Below, piece by piece: positions 44,483 through 57,039 of a stretch of 64,000 bases of DNA. Both the position numbers and the translations under genes were made by a program. The notes under the pieces are model-generated. The model searched no databases, was not told the DNA's origin, and was given only the letters and a program-made list of their open reading frames with translations. Origin of the DNA: Aldrovandia affinis (lineage: Eukaryota > Chordata > Actinopteri > Notacanthiformes > Halosauridae); NCBI GenBank assembly GCA_029706075.1, contig JAINUG010000014.1, forward strand, positions 1,207,501 to 1,271,500, read 5' to 3'. How positions within the stretch are numbered: the first letter of the stretch is position 1; every line of letters starts with the position of its first letter.

Positions 44483-44925
44483 TATATATATAGTGTTATA
44501 AATTGCATAGTGTTATATGGTTGGTTTTGATTTAAATCCAAACCAATGGTGTATTCCTGCCTCTCGCTAGTGGAATCATTTAACATGTCCTGTTGATAAT
44601 GAATGACATCTCAGAGACAATATTCTGATGCTTGTTATGATTAAGAATAAAGGCTCATATGACACAATACTCTATGACATGAACTTGCATTGCACCATAC
44701 CATTATGGACTGGATGGATATATATAGTGTTATAAATTGCATAGTGTTATATGGTTGGTTTTGATTTAAATCCAAACCAATGAAAAGATCGAGGTATTAA
44801 TTTCATGCCCTGCTGCCTGCTGCCTGTTGATGGTGTGAATTAATCATTTAACATGTCCTGTTGATAATGAATGACATCTAAGAGACAATATTCTGATGCC
44901 AGGGTCATCTTTGGTCTTGATTAAG
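44483..44925. repeat. Imperfect local duplication (~240-270 bp period)
   Basis: 'gtgttataaattgcatagtgttatatggttggttttgatttaaatccaaaccaatg' occurs at about 44493 and 44728; 'catttaacatgtcctgttgataatgaatgacatct' at about 44577 and 44847; then 'agagacaatattctgatgc' and 'gattaagaataaagg' in both. Confidence 0.9.
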
Positions 44926-45684
44926 AATAAAGGAACTCAGCACCTGACTAAGTAAAGGCTCATATAGCCTCCATATAATTGCCATTGAGCTGCGAGATCA
45001 AACGAAGCCCCCAGGAGAGTACCTCCAGCCACAGTCAGTCACACATGAAGGCCGGTCTTCGTTTCAAAGTCCCGAAGTGACCATTCCTCACAATTTAGCG
45101 CATCTCTGGAATCTAACGGGAGAGAGCAAGAGGCTGCGCCGTTTATGTGAACCAACATGACATTGTGACCAACATTCTGCACCTTTCCTCGGCGGCGATA
45201 GGAGGCTCCTGCTGCAGGGGAATAGCGGAGGTATTGTAGCATGTTTTGAGCTGCCTCTTCGCACAAACAACCCTGACCCCGTTTTCTCTCCTCTTTCTGT
45301 CGGCTGTGTGACAGTGCCACAAACAATCTGAAAGGCCCCCTTTGTCAAACGGACAAATTACCCAGGAACACATTGGCCAGCCGGAGAGGACTCTGACGGC
45401 TAGAATCTAAGTCAATCTACTACGAGGCACTTGGCTGCTGTGATAGCAGCAAAAAACAAGAAAAAACAATACACGCCAATATTTATTTCAGTCGCAACTG
45501 GCAAAACAAGTTAAATGTTATAAATAAAAAATAACCTTTAATTTACTTTAAAATGTAAGTTTTAACTATTTTATTCCTTTTGCTGTGACCAGCAATGGTT
45601 TCACTTCAAAAGTAAAGTCACCTCCCCCTAGCCCACCACTTAGTGTTTTGTTCTCTCAGAATATCAAGGGACAAGCAGGCAGGT

Positions 45685-48173
45685 TCAGTCATGTCTTTCC
45701 GTTTAATTTATTAAATACGGCTTATAAATAGTATGCAGTAAAACAGAGGATGACATTTTAAAAATAATACAATGAACAACATCATCCTGACGTGCTTATT
45801 CTTTTTCTATTTTTTGTTTCAACAGAAGTAATCATCATAATCTGAAAATATCACCCTCCATTAGTATGCATGACATCACATACATTTTAGTGGAATTAAA
45901 TATAGAATGTATAGAATTTCTCAAACAAAATATTTTGTTATTTTTTATATTTTTCAAAAAAATATTAAATTATCAAGCAGGTCAGTCTATATTCATTATC
46001 ATTGTCATGACAAAAAGGCCAAAATAAGGATAGCATGCATTCAATTAAAGGCTTCTTCCCATCTGCATACAGAAGGGTCATCCAAGCAAGTAAATGTGAA
46101 AGGTGTGGGGTCAAACCACACGCACATACACACACTCACATGCGCACACACACACACAGACCTATTCAAGAGAAATATAATGCACCATTCTGTATCTCTA
46201 GTTAAACAGAATGTCCCCTATAGGACTCTGTTGGACAAAGCACACACAGTAAGAGTGAACACCAGCACTGGAGAGCAGTGAACCGAACACAGGCCATGAA
46301 CTATGTGGTAAAACAGGAAGAAGTAAATTAGAACAGGAAGAAAACAATGTAAAAAGTGCATAACATCTCAACAAGAGACTAGTGAGAATACTGAAATATA
46401 CTGATGTTTGTTTTCACCAGGCCTCTCTTATCCTGAAGCAGTAGATGTAGAGTCTATCCTTGACCGTATAGCAACACATTTCAGCAGTGCAGTATTTTCA
46501 AGACATCTTTGAGGAACAGAGGCAAAGAACATTTATTCTGTTTGTCTAGAATTTATGGCACATTTTCGGGATGGTGAACAGCTCCCTCATCTCCTCCGAT
46601 CCGATTGAGCAAATTAGTCATAAAACGAAATCCGCAATGGCAACCAATTCACACGCTGCACATTAACAAACTGCTAGTTTTACATTGTTGTTTTGGTTAA
46701 TGATTTACGATCTGTGTTTTTACAACAGAAACATACTGAGGCATTGCAACAAGCCGACCACAACACACATACACAACTGTAACTATTTTAGCCTTCAGTA
46801 TCACATAGCAATTGCGGCAAACTCTTGATAGATTAATGTATTATAAGGACAAACAACGGTAAATATAAGAGACACAATCTCTATTAAATAGTATCCACTA
46901 TTAATTATTTTAAGGTTTGTTTGAAGCGTGTCCCTAAATGTTTCCATCTGCATTTTTTTGGAGGTGAACGCTAATTGACTTTTACTGTTATTTTCACACC
47001 GAGTTTCTAATTGTACAGTATGAGCTACATCGTAGACAGTGTAATATGAACACAGGAATACCTCGCGTCTGCATTTATTTGCAATTCCTTCAAATGTATT
47101 GTAAGCCCCAGTAAACTGCCATCAGAGCACTAGTAAAGAGATTAGCTCACACCACTGGCACTCAGGAGGAACAGTTGGAACCCCAATATATAATATATCC
47201 ATTTCAGTGCTACCTTAGACTAATACAATTTGTCTTTGAGTTAACCAGGAGTCATGCAGAGCGTTTACAGTTTACCATGTTGGATCAGTCTTTAACTCTG
47301 AAAATATCCCAATGGTGTATTCTTGCATTTAAATGTATTTGACTAGCAATGTCTTCATTTCATGCCTTCATTTCAAGTGAACTATGAAGGATTGACTCAA
47401 TGGGGAAGCAAATTATGTCGCTGCATATAAAATACATTCTCTTCCTTTGGACATGTCTCATGACATAATTTTTTAAATATATTTCTATTTAAAAATAACC
47501 ATATCTCAACAAAGTACTGAGCATGTGCATAATGTTAATAGTAAACTGACATTTTTACTTTCAGATAAAGGACTAGGGGATATTGCAAGCAATCGGAAAG
47601 GAAAGTAACAACATTTTCTTCACTCATGTGGAATGAGTGGGTGGGTGGAATTGGTGACTTTCTGGCAGTTTAACTTAAATATATTTGAAATTGAAGTAAG
47701 TGTCACCAAAGAGTGGCTTCATACTTAGAAAACTAATGCCAGTATATTGACACTGGTAACACACAAAGCAAATGCAAGATAACTGTTATGGAAAACATAA
47801 GTCATAAGCTGAATAAGATAAGTTAAAAGAAGATGGATATAAATTACAAAGCCAAACATATCACAACTTATTTAAAAAAAATGAATATCTTGCATTTGTG
47901 ACAACTTATTTTGTGAACAAATTAGGCAAAAATATCAACCTTGGCTGACTAAATGTGTATTTACTGTATGTTAATGTGTTTTATGAACCCATAGTCAAAA
48001 CCTCACTCACATGAACATATTGACTGATGTTGGCTGAAAACATTAATAAACCTATTTTTTTCTTGTAGTAAAATACATATCTACAAACAATTATAGTAAA
48101 TATGTTTGGTGTGTCACTATACACATGTATTTATATAGCTACACATACAGTAGATCATCAGAGGTGCACTTGA
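45685..48173 (-). other. ajm1: Predicted ajm1 3' UTR with poly(A) signal
   Basis: AT-rich, mostly repeat-free sequence following the ajm1 stop codon. A minus-strand AATAAA (complement of 45707-45712) could end the transcript near 45.69 kb. Length and end are inferred, not shown. Confidence 0.4.
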
Positions 48174-51100
48174 TTATATAATGTCATCTAGGAGATGGGG
48201 GTTAGCCACCCAGTCTAGTGTACGTGGCTCAGAGGCAGCCATAATCATGCACATGAACTGCTTCCCGGTCCTCTTGTCTATGGGGTAGATGGTGGTGGGC
48301 GTGAACCTCTTATTGCTCTCCACAAACTCGCACAGCTGCTGGTAGATTTGGGGATATTCATGGCGCAGGAAGACTCCCCTGGTCCGCAGCTCCCGCTGTA
48401 TGTTGATGAAGCAGATCTCTCGGGACTTCCGGCCCTCCTCCCCTTCCTTGTCGATGTCGGACGTCCCCGGAGGCGGGGTAAGGATCAGCGTCTCCATGTC
48501 GCTCTCCTTCCTCAGCACCTTCCTCTCAGGGCTGGAGGAGGACAGGGACACCTTGGCATACTTCCGAACGGTTGGAGCTTGGACCCTCGGGGAGGGCTGG
48601 TCAGGCACTTGTTCACTCACAGCTATGGATACATTCAAGAGGAAACATTCGCTGGGGTCGTACTCATCTCCTGCCTCCTGGAGCTCTTTGCAGTAGTTTC
48701 CCAGGTTGTCCTTGAAGCCGTCCAGTTCCCGTAGGGACAGGTAAGTGGGGGACATGAGGAGGCTCTCCAGGCCATACTGCAGGAAGTTGTTGGATGACCC
48801 CGTGTTGGGGAACCCCAAGAAAAGGACCCCCCGTCCCCGTGAGAGGTAGCCCACCTTGGCGATGCGGGAGAAGGCCTTGTGGATGTCCAGTGTCTCCCGG
48901 CAGAACTTGATGATGTGGCGGCAGATACTGCCCACACGGCCATACAGGCAGTTCTCCTTGTGGACATCCCAGTCCTCCCTCCTGCAGTTTCGGGAGCAGT
49001 AGTAAGTGTAGCAGCTGTGGCAGGACTTGAAGTAGAGGCAGGCATTGAATAGGGTCTCTGTCCGACGGCACTTGTTGTTGGAGCACATCATGGTGTCGTC
49101 CTCGTCCGTGCTCTGGTCTGGTGAGCACTCATCTGTGCTCTTCTGGACCCCGTCACAGCCACTGTCCAGATCCTGGAGAGGGTCAGGGCTTATTTTTGTG
49201 CATGTGGGTTGCTTGTTCAGGGGACCTTGGTCCTCAGGGTTCTTGCCCTCTTTCTTGGTGGAGGGCCCAGATTCGTCCTCATTGATTAGCTTCTTTAGTT
49301 GGTCTAAAAGGTCCTCGCTGGGCCTCCTGCTAGTCGGGGGCTTGTAGTCAATAACCAGATCGGCCAGCAGCTCGTCCAGCTGCTCCAGACTCTGCTGCAG
49401 GGAGTAGCTGTTGTGGGTCTTCTCTTTGGCAGTCTGCTCTGCATAGGAACGTGGGTCTTGATATGGAACTTTAGGAGATGGATCTCTTCGGGAGTCTAGC
49501 ACGTCCCAGCTGGAGGGGCGAACCTCTGTCTTGCTGAGGTTGCCCGGACGGATATCATTGTCGGTGATGGTGATCTCCGGGGTGACAATCCACAGCCTTC
49601 CCATGGCATTCCTCCCACTATCAGCCATGCCCACACCTCCAGTGCTCACGCCCTTTTCCAGCAGGGAAGTCTCTGACATTGAGAGGGCTGCGTAGCGTCT
49701 TGGTGAGCTGGAGAGATTGACCACCACCGGCTGCCGGCGTTCCTCCGGGGACAGTGCCCGCTTGCCCTGGTAAAGCAGGTTCTCGTAGCTCCGCCCACGC
49801 TGCACAGGCTGCTGCCGCTCCACGTGTGGCGGGTTCAGGATGTTGTCCCAAGATCTGGAGTAAGGCCTGACCTCCGCCCCGAGCCTGGCCGGCTCCATGC
49901 AGTGGTTAGTGTACCAGGGGGTAAGCACCGGCTCCCCTCTCATCCTCTGTGGGGTTAGCTGGCTGGAGGGGTGGTGGAACGTGTACCCTGAACCATCTGA
50001 GCCATACCAGTCATCCACCTGAGGCTGGGACACCCGCGGGCGTCGACGGCCCTCGGTATGGTATGCCCGCAGGGGGACGTGGTGCTCCAGCGGTGGTGGA
50101 GTGAAGGACTCGTTTGTGTAGAATATCTTGGTTGGGACAGGCTGGACAGGGTACGTCCTGGGGTCCTCCCTGTAGTAGGCCCTGGCAGGTGGGGTCTGGA
50201 CTATGTAGGGCCCCGGTTCACTGGTGGAGTAAGGTCTGGGGTACACGGCCTGGGCGGGGAAGTGGCGGGGCTCTATCTCAGTGTAGTACGGCCGGATGGG
50301 CAGGGTGTGACACATGCGAGTCCTGGGGTCATGAGTATACACCATCTTAGGAGTGTGGTTCTGGCTGGGAATGCTGTACTGATCATCTGAGTAGTATGTT
50401 CCAGAAACGGTAGCTGGGGAAGGGTACCTGCCAGGGTCGTCTGTGTAAAAGAACTTAGTTGGCACGTTGGGGATGGAGAAGGCCCTCCGTTCCCTTCCAA
50501 GGTATTCCCTGTGGGAAGGCATCCCCTGCAGCGGAATCTCCACAGGCTGGGTGTAGCTGCTGGGCACACTGCTGGAGTACTGGTAAGCTTGTCTGTACTC
50601 CCCGCTGTAGCAGTCACTGGGTGTTGGCGTCCTGGAGGTGGAGATCTGCCGGGGCACGGTTAGGCTGCGGCTCCCACCACTGTGGTACCGCTGCCAGGAG
50701 ACCTGAGCTGCTGGGTTGACCCTCCTCGCCGCATGCTGCAGCACTGACACATCTGGCTTGATGTCCACCCGGCACTTGACATGGGGGCTTGTGGTCGGCT
50801 GCTGTAGCTGCCTATCTGGCCTGCTCTGGTCCAAGCAGTCGGTAACATAAAGGGGCGAGTAGCGGCTTGACTCCCCCCGTTGTGGCTGCAACTTGATGGG
50901 GTGTACCTCATTCATCATCGGCCCCCGGCTAGAACCATAGGTGGAGGCCTCCCGCCGCGGAGACCCCTCAGACTTCCTATGGGGGTCCTGTGAGACCCGC
51001 TGTGCTTCCCTCCCCCTTCTCAGCAAAGGCGAGGACACCTCGATGGGCACAGGGGTGAAGGTGGATTTGACCCTGGGGGCACTCTTGGACCGGGCTTTCC

Positions 51101-51509
51101 TCTTGAGTTCAGTCCGGGCGGACTCACCTACGGCTACTTCTGCACCGCCATGCTGAGGGGCCAGCCTGGTGTTGAACAGGTCGGGCGAAGAGAACCGCAG
51201 GTGGCCCTGCTGAGCGAGGGCGGTCCAGGCTACGTCTGGGTGCGCCGCGTGCCTCTCCAACCTCCGCCGCACTGGGTATTCCATGGAGGAGGAGACACGG
51301 GACTTGGGGTCATCCAGTGACTCGATGTAGTCGAAGCTGCGGCAGTGCCTCTTGTTGATCTTCTCCAGATTGTCCTCCAGCTTGCCGGTTTTGTGGAAAT
51401 CACATTGTTCAGAAGAGTGGAGGGACTCTGTGCAGGTGGAGGAGGGGTTCACTTTTATGTCTCGATACACAGTCGATGCCAGTATGTCAGGAGGATCTGT
51501 GCGTGTCAT
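48174..51509 (-). CDS. ajm1: Apical junction component 1 homolog (Ajm1)
   Basis: A single 1,111-codon open frame, slightly longer than I recall for mammalian AJM1 (C9orf172, about 980 residues). Ajm1 is a cytoplasmic coiled/low-complexity protein of epithelial apical junctions, first defined in C. elegans AJM-1; the vertebrate homolog is little studied. Seen here: an N-terminal half rich in Arg, Pro, Ser and Tyr with repeated ..YYTE.., ..FYTDDPGRYP.. and ..YTHDPRT.. motifs (about residues 330-560); then at residues 809-854 a MYND-like cysteine/histidine cluster (CSNNKC..C....CHSC..YYCSRNC..DWDVHKENC); then a well-conserved C-terminal domain with HIIKFCRETLDIHKAFSRI, KVGYLSRGRGVLFLGFPNT, and ending WVANPHLLDDII. 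The last four residues DDII fit a class III PDZ ligand. A splice acceptor lies 54 nt upstream of the ATG. The family name comes from recognition, not a search. Confidence 0.85.
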   Translation of the reverse strand: MTRTDPPDILASTVYRDIKVNPSSTCTESLHSSEQCDFHKTGKLEDNLEKINKRHCRSFDYIESLDDPKSRVSSSMEYPVRRRLERHAAHPDVAWTALAQQGHLRFSSPDLFNTRLAPQHGGAEVAVGESARTELKRKARSKSAPRVKSTFTPVPIEVSSPLLRRGREAQRVSQDPHRKSEGSPRREASTYGSSRGPMMNEVHPIKLQPQRGESSRYSPLYVTDCLDQSRPDRQLQQPTTSPHVKCRVDIKPDVSVLQHAARRVNPAAQVSWQRYHSGGSRSLTVPRQISTSRTPTPSDCYSGEYRQAYQYSSSVPSSYTQPVEIPLQGMPSHREYLGRERRAFSIPNVPTKFFYTDDPGRYPSPATVSGTYYSDDQYSIPSQNHTPKMVYTHDPRTRMCHTLPIRPYYTEIEPRHFPAQAVYPRPYSTSEPGPYIVQTPPARAYYREDPRTYPVQPVPTKIFYTNESFTPPPLEHHVPLRAYHTEGRRRPRVSQPQVDDWYGSDGSGYTFHHPSSQLTPQRMRGEPVLTPWYTNHCMEPARLGAEVRPYSRSWDNILNPPHVERQQPVQRGRSYENLLYQGKRALSPEERRQPVVVNLSSSPRRYAALSMSETSLLEKGVSTGGVGMADSGRNAMGRLWIVTPEITITDNDIRPGNLSKTEVRPSSWDVLDSRRDPSPKVPYQDPRSYAEQTAKEKTHNSYSLQQSLEQLDELLADLVIDYKPPTSRRPSEDLLDQLKKLINEDESGPSTKKEGKNPEDQGPLNKQPTCTKISPDPLQDLDSGCDGVQKSTDECSPDQSTDEDDTMMCSNNKCRRTETLFNACLYFKSCHSCYTYYCSRNCRREDWDVHKENCLYGRVGSICRHIIKFCRETLDIHKAFSRIAKVGYLSRGRGVLFLGFPNTGSSNNFLQYGLESLLMSPTYLSLRELDGFKDNLGNYCKELQEAGDEYDPSECFLLNVSIAVSEQVPDQPSPRVQAPTVRKYAKVSLSSSSPERKVLRKESDMETLILTPPPGTSDIDKEGEEGRKSREICFINIQRELRTRGVFLRHEYPQIYQQLCEFVESNKRFTPTTIYPIDKRTGKQFMCMIMAASEPRTLDWVANPHLLDDII

Positions 51510-51563
51510 CTTAAAGTAACTTGTCTACTTTCCCCCTTCAGTTTGATTTAAGGTCAATGTTCT
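51510..51563 (-). other. ajm1: ajm1 5' UTR part of the coding exon, with acceptor
   Basis: On the minus strand a long pyrimidine tract (cctcttcctcttctctcactctttcag) ends at 51564 and leaves 54 nt of leader before the ATG. So at least one upstream non-coding exon must exist above 51.6 kb. Confidence 0.75.
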
Positions 51564-52235
51564 CTGAAAGAGTGAGAGAAGAGGAAGAGGAAGAGGAATT
51601 AGAATAATAGGAACACATTAGATCTGACCAAATACTTTCTTATAAATACTTAGATAGGTATATTTCTATTGTTCTGTTAAAAATAGAGGATGTTTTGATT
51701 GAAAGCCTTAGCTACAGTAGAGCAGTCTCAGCATCCATTGGAAAATCCAGCAAATAGGAAATGGCTGGCCAATATATTTTTTATGCATTTTAAAGTACCT
51801 TTCATTGTAAATGTAGCTAGAGTGAAATGACTGTGAAAATCATTTTTCACACAAAAAATAAATAACTGAAAACTGCCAAGAAATAAGACAATGGGGGTTG
51901 CTATCATATGACTAAACTTTAGCTACATGTCACATGACTTAACGTTCACTTTTTGCAGGCTATTTTCCCTTAGTAGGGCTGAAGCACGGGGATATTACTC
52001 TAATCTGCACTAGTTTTACAGCCAAATACCAGATGAAGGTTTTTATTTAATCATATCTCCTGCCAAGATGTGCTTACAGTTTACACTGCGGAAAGACATC
52101 GCCTTGAGGCTATTTTCACTGGTGATTTGGCACTGATGACTAACTCATCAAGCCTAGGCCAACAAAAATAAAACCATTTTAATTTTAATTACATTTTGGG
52201 AGAGTTCTACCATCAATCATAATGTCGCCAAGGTA

Positions 52236-52680
52236 ATGTAGTCCCATAGCTCAGTTGGTAGAGCATGGCACTAGCAATGCTAAGGTTGTGGGTTTGATCC
52301 CACGGGACTATATATTCGTTGTTCAGATGGGATGGTAAAAACCGAGGTCCTGAAAAGATCCCATGGCGCTTTTCGGAAAAGAGTAGGGTGTTAACCCGGT
52401 GTCCTGGCCAAATTCCCACCCCAGACAATATATATATATATACATATACAGTACATACATGGAATTCATTCATTCCCTCCCTCCTTGCCTCTCCACTGTG
52501 TATCTGATGTGTAGTGAATTTGTACTGGTGCACTATGGCTGCTGTCGCATTCACCCAGGTGGGTGCTGCACATTGGTGATGGTTGAGGTGAGTTGCCCCT
52601 ATCATTGCAAAGCGATTTGGGTTCCTCGGAAAAAAGCGCTATATAAATCCAATGTTCAATTCAATTCAATTCAATAATGC
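52236..52680 (+). mobile_element. SINE with tRNA-like head and long body, (CAATT)n tail
   Basis: Head 'catagctcagttggtagagc' and 'ggttgtgggtttgatccc'; body 'gatgggatggtaaaaaccgaggtcctg..gatcccatggcgctttt..gtgtcctggccaaattccc..tgcactatggctgctgtcgc..gggtgctgcacattggtgatggttgagg..gcgatttgggttcctcgg..agcgctatataaat'; tail (aattc)n at 52652-52674. A (TA)n expansion sits inside at 52431-52448. Confidence 0.85.
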
Positions 52681-54670
52681 AGTAGCTGAGCACCAGAGGC
52701 CGTTTTCTCTCTCACACGCACAATATAAAGCTGGTCGTAACTTCAGGACAGGAGAGAGAGAGCACTAAATTAAGGGGCGCCTGCAGAACCCTGCCGCGCT
52801 GGTCCTACAGTGACAGAGTGAATTGAACTGAGGCTTTAACTCCCCTGAGGAGAACATTAATTGGAGGAGTGTTAGCCCTGATAAGGCTTCATGGCCTTTA
52901 ATGGCTTCATGGCCCATACAGGGAATTCATATGACATTATCCCCAATAGGCTATAATGGAGAACCTGCAAGCTTTTAGGAACACAATCTAATGATTATAT
53001 TTCAGACACTACTGTGCCCTCTATAAGAAGGAGAAATTTACAAAATCATTTATTTTTCTCTTTGGCACCACCCAGCAATGTATTTGGGAGAAAGTTGTTT
53101 TCAGTTTGTTCACTCAGAGCACTATCCTCCATCTGAGTGAAAATGTTGTGATTTTATACAAGTTAACTTTTTTTATTTTTTTTATTTCCACAATTTGGAA
53201 TGCCCAGATGTATCAGAAAACCCATTTCATCCCTGCAACATCCTCAGACTATTCGGGAGGGCGCAGAATAGCATGCACTAAATGTGAGTTTGCTGTCTGA
53301 AATGTGAGTGGCCAACCACCACTTCTTTCCACTTCGGTGGTCCAGCAGCTGAGCAGCGCACTCATGTGCTTCATGCGCATCTTGGCCAGGCAGACTGCAG
53401 GCATCCCATCCACCAGAGGAGTCATGCGTGCACATCGATACAGGCATAACCTAGCTGACTGAAACCCGTCTCTCTGGGCGACTCTACAACCAGTAATGCA
53501 TATCATAGCCATAGTCTTGCAATGACGTGGTCAGGGTTCGATACCAGACCATGACCTTCCTCTGCCTTCTGTACTGAGGATTGTGTGCAGGAACAACGAT
53601 GGTCTATGGAAAGGCCAGTGCTCTCTACCGACACTATTAATATGAATCAAAGCACGTCAAAAATAGGAATGCAATGATCAACACACCAAAAGGGCTTCAG
53701 CCCAGAATCATGCACTACCTACAACATTAATATGATAAATCCCTCAACATAAATATTTCACGAAAAAACAGGAAGGTATTTACGTATTTTGAGATTGTTT
53801 ATAATCCTTTCAAAATCATCACTTGAAAATTACCACGCACACGCACACAAACACACGCACACACATACACTCCTCATAACTGAGTAATCTCTCTATTTAG
53901 GTTGCCTGTTGAGGTCATTTACCCTTGAAACTGCAAGTCCAAATGTATATAGAATCTTGATGTGTACACAGCTCAGTAAACCATTGCTTTCTGAGAGCTC
54001 ATCTTCTTTTGCTCACATCCTTAAGCACTGAAAATATTTGGACTACATACTGGCTGTAAAGTTCTTCACTGCAGAGTGATGAAGCATTTCCTTTGCACAG
54101 TGTGAGTCTGATAGAGAAAACCTCACACAGACACAGGAGTTTATGAGTCACTCGACACCTGCGCACCAATACACCTGTGCAGGTCTGACTGGCTGATCTC
54201 TCTTTCTCTATCTCTCTTTGTCTGGGCCACCTGTGCCCAACCACTCTTCTGGGATGTCAATCACATGACGCACCTGCTTTAGCGCTAACAAAAGCAGAGA
54301 GACACCATTCCCCCTTGGGGTTCACCTGGTCTCTGGAGCCCCTTTCAGGTGTCAATCACACAGCACACCTGTCTAGACATAATGACTGCCCTGTTCACCC
54401 TGAAGCGCAGAGCTTGCAGCACAGCGGGCCATTCAGACAGCTGCAGGTCATTGCCGGGTCGCGACTAACTGAACTGAAGCTGGCAAAGTGACAGTGGCTA
54501 GATCTATCAGGTTTAAGAAAAACTGTCAAAGGCATGGCTGCATGATATGAAATCAGCCCACGGACTTGCATTGCAGCAAATCAGACACGATACCAAATCT
54601 GATATCCAGGGCTCCTGAATGGCCCAGTCATTAAAGGCGCTCTGTGAAGGCTGGGCCCTATAGCCTAGAC

Positions 54671-54820
54671 CAGGGATCCCCAACCTTGGTCCTGGACAGC
54701 CACCGACTCTGCTCATTCTTGTTTTCACCTTGAAATCAACAACTGATTCAGACTGTTGAGTAACAATGAAAACCAGCAGAGTCCTGTGGCTGTCCAGGAC
54801 CAGGGTTGGGGACCCCAGGC
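54671..54820. mobile_element. 150-bp foldback MITE
   Basis: The left arm 'ccccaaccttggtcctggac' + 'agccac' and the right arm 'gtggct' + 'gtccaggaccagggttgggg' are inverted with few mismatches over about 55 bp. Relatives lie at 11414, 34974, 63323 and 63697. It is hAT-like by the 'cagggatcccc' end; the family is unnamed here. Confidence 0.8.
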
Positions 54821-55182
54821 CTGGAAACAGCAGGTGCAATCCAGGGCTATGTAATCAGCAAACTTTGACTAGAATTCACAATTACGCTCACCCTGCTAGG
54901 CGTAGACTAGGCTTAAGTTGACCAGGGTATCTCTGGTTAGCACTGCATTAACTCATTCCAATGTTGTGACACAGGCACTAACTCTCCTGTTGTGTTGCAT
55001 GTCCTGTTGAGTGGAACATAGTCATTGGCTCACATAACAGGTGTATGCCTCAAAAACAGTGCACTCGCTTAAGCTGCAGTGTTTCTTGCACAGGTGGGGC
55101 ACAGTTTACATTATAAGTCAGTGCAGTGCCAACACTGGGATAATGGAGTGAGATTGTGGTTGTACAAAGCTTAGAGATGTAT

Positions 55183-55216
<34 letters not shown>

Positions 55217-57039
55217 TGTAAACACACTGTACTTCTGCTTTGAGTAGTCCATAACACATTCCCCTTGGAGCAAGATAATATTATGCTTACAACAGCTAAG
55301 TAGGACAGAGAAACAAACAATGGATGACACAGGCTGGCAAATGGCAAATAAATAAGTGAAATGGCATTTTAACATTTCAACTAAACACATGCATGCTAAC
55401 CTTATCCCCCTCAGTACTTCAGCATAATTATAGTCATTGTCTGGTGATACACCAGAGGCAGCCACTTCAGCTACTTGTCAGGGTGTGATCTCAACAGTTC
55501 TACTTTGTCTTAGTGCTAGTTGAGTTGAGGCTATATTCCTAAGCGAGTGATGTATATTGTTCTTGTCATGTATCCATGTAAAAATACATATGGTGTATGT
55601 TATTTTATGTTATATGTTAGGAGGCAGCACTCCCAAAAAGATAATGACAGGGGCCAGTCAAAAGCCTCGCAAAAACAATGTAGCTATGAGATTAATGTTC
55701 AGCTAATTAATGTTCAGCTCAGTTAGTCTTCCTAATAGTACCTCCTCCCCATTTCTTTCACTTGCAAGAGAGGGAAAATCTATTTCTTTGGTCCAGGCAC
55801 CCAACTTAACAATTTTTTTCATGCAGAGCAACCGATCTATTTTGATTCATATTCAAATAAAAAATGGCATTTTGGCCTTACACTGACAACATGCTAATTA
55901 TAACGTTTTGTTTTTGCTCCTTTGGGCTGAGGTTGAAGCAAGACAGGCAGACTGACAGATCAGCATGGCATCCAGACCAAGGTTTGTCAGTAACAGGCCT
56001 TTATGACAGTCAGATTTTGGTACTGCACGTCCATTACAGGATGGTTTTGCTGAATGAGTTTCGGGGGTGCCCCACTGACATTGTGAGGCGCATGTTTTTG
56101 GTTCACTTACTTGACAGCCCTGACTTGTGTATACAGCACTGGACTGTATAATTTTGTACAATATTCTAATCAAGGTATTTACACCTGAATCTTGCATGGC
56201 CTTTTTATTGGAAGAGTGAAATAAATTAATGCAATAGTTATGAATTATGAGCTGCTAGGGTTGAGAAGGAAGAAACTGGATCAAGGTTACAGTTGGGGCA
56301 TGACTAAGGGTCAAAGTCTGCAAGCAATATGAGAAAAAATATGAGCGATCACAGAACAGGAAATGATTTTCTCAACATGAATTTGATTGCTCTTTTTTTT
56401 GTAATCCAACAACTATCGCCCATGTCTGTGGTAATTCCCCTGTGAGTTTAACTAGGAAAGTTGTCCAGCGCTTCTTCTCTATAAAAGAGCAGACCTTTGA
56501 ATGGAAATTGAGATCAATGGAGCTCTCCGGAACTTTCTGTCAGGTGAGTGCGGTCTCTCTCTTTCTCTCGCTCCCTCCCTCCCTCTCCCTTTTTCCCTTT
56601 GAAACAATTTTACGGAAGGCTTGGGATGGCGGGTCGGGGCTGCCTGCACTCCTGACAGCCCAAATTGGATCTGAATTATGCACTAGTCAGACAGGGTGCC
56701 GCTGTCCTGCTTCACGCCAAACAATGGCCACGAGACGTCCCAGAGTCACCTTCACACTGGTGCATCATCAGCTGGTTCGAAAAAGAGAGCGATGAGGTAA
56801 TTTGCTGTTCACTTATTCAATTTTAACACACAGGAAAATTGCAGTCATTTAGCCCTTTCTGTGAAACACTGCAAATCACCTACATTTTACAATGCTCATT
56901 GTCAAGGTGTTTAATGAGTAATCACCACAGCTGCCTGCATCCATAATGCTTTGCAAAGCCTTAAAATAGAGATACAGTGACTGGAACACTAACTCACAGG
57001 AGTCTCAAACATGGCGTATACAGTCCAGCAACCATGCTA

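Larger units (their letters stand above)
42516..45680. other. Intergenic region between gapvd1 and ajm1
   Basis: AT-rich. It holds a possible MADF fragment (about 43.7-43.9 kb), a local duplication (44.48-44.92 kb) and a repeat-free GC-balanced block at 44990-45410 that could be regulatory. No gene model is supported. Confidence 0.6.

Noticed and set aside
45907-46281. 124-codon plus-strand frame
   Set aside because: Lies in AT-rich predicted ajm1 3' UTR, antisense, with simple-repeat content.
48348-51156. Several frames of 70-154 codons inside the ajm1 exon
   Set aside because: Alternative frames of the real 1,111-codon frame, which has the conserved protein motifs.
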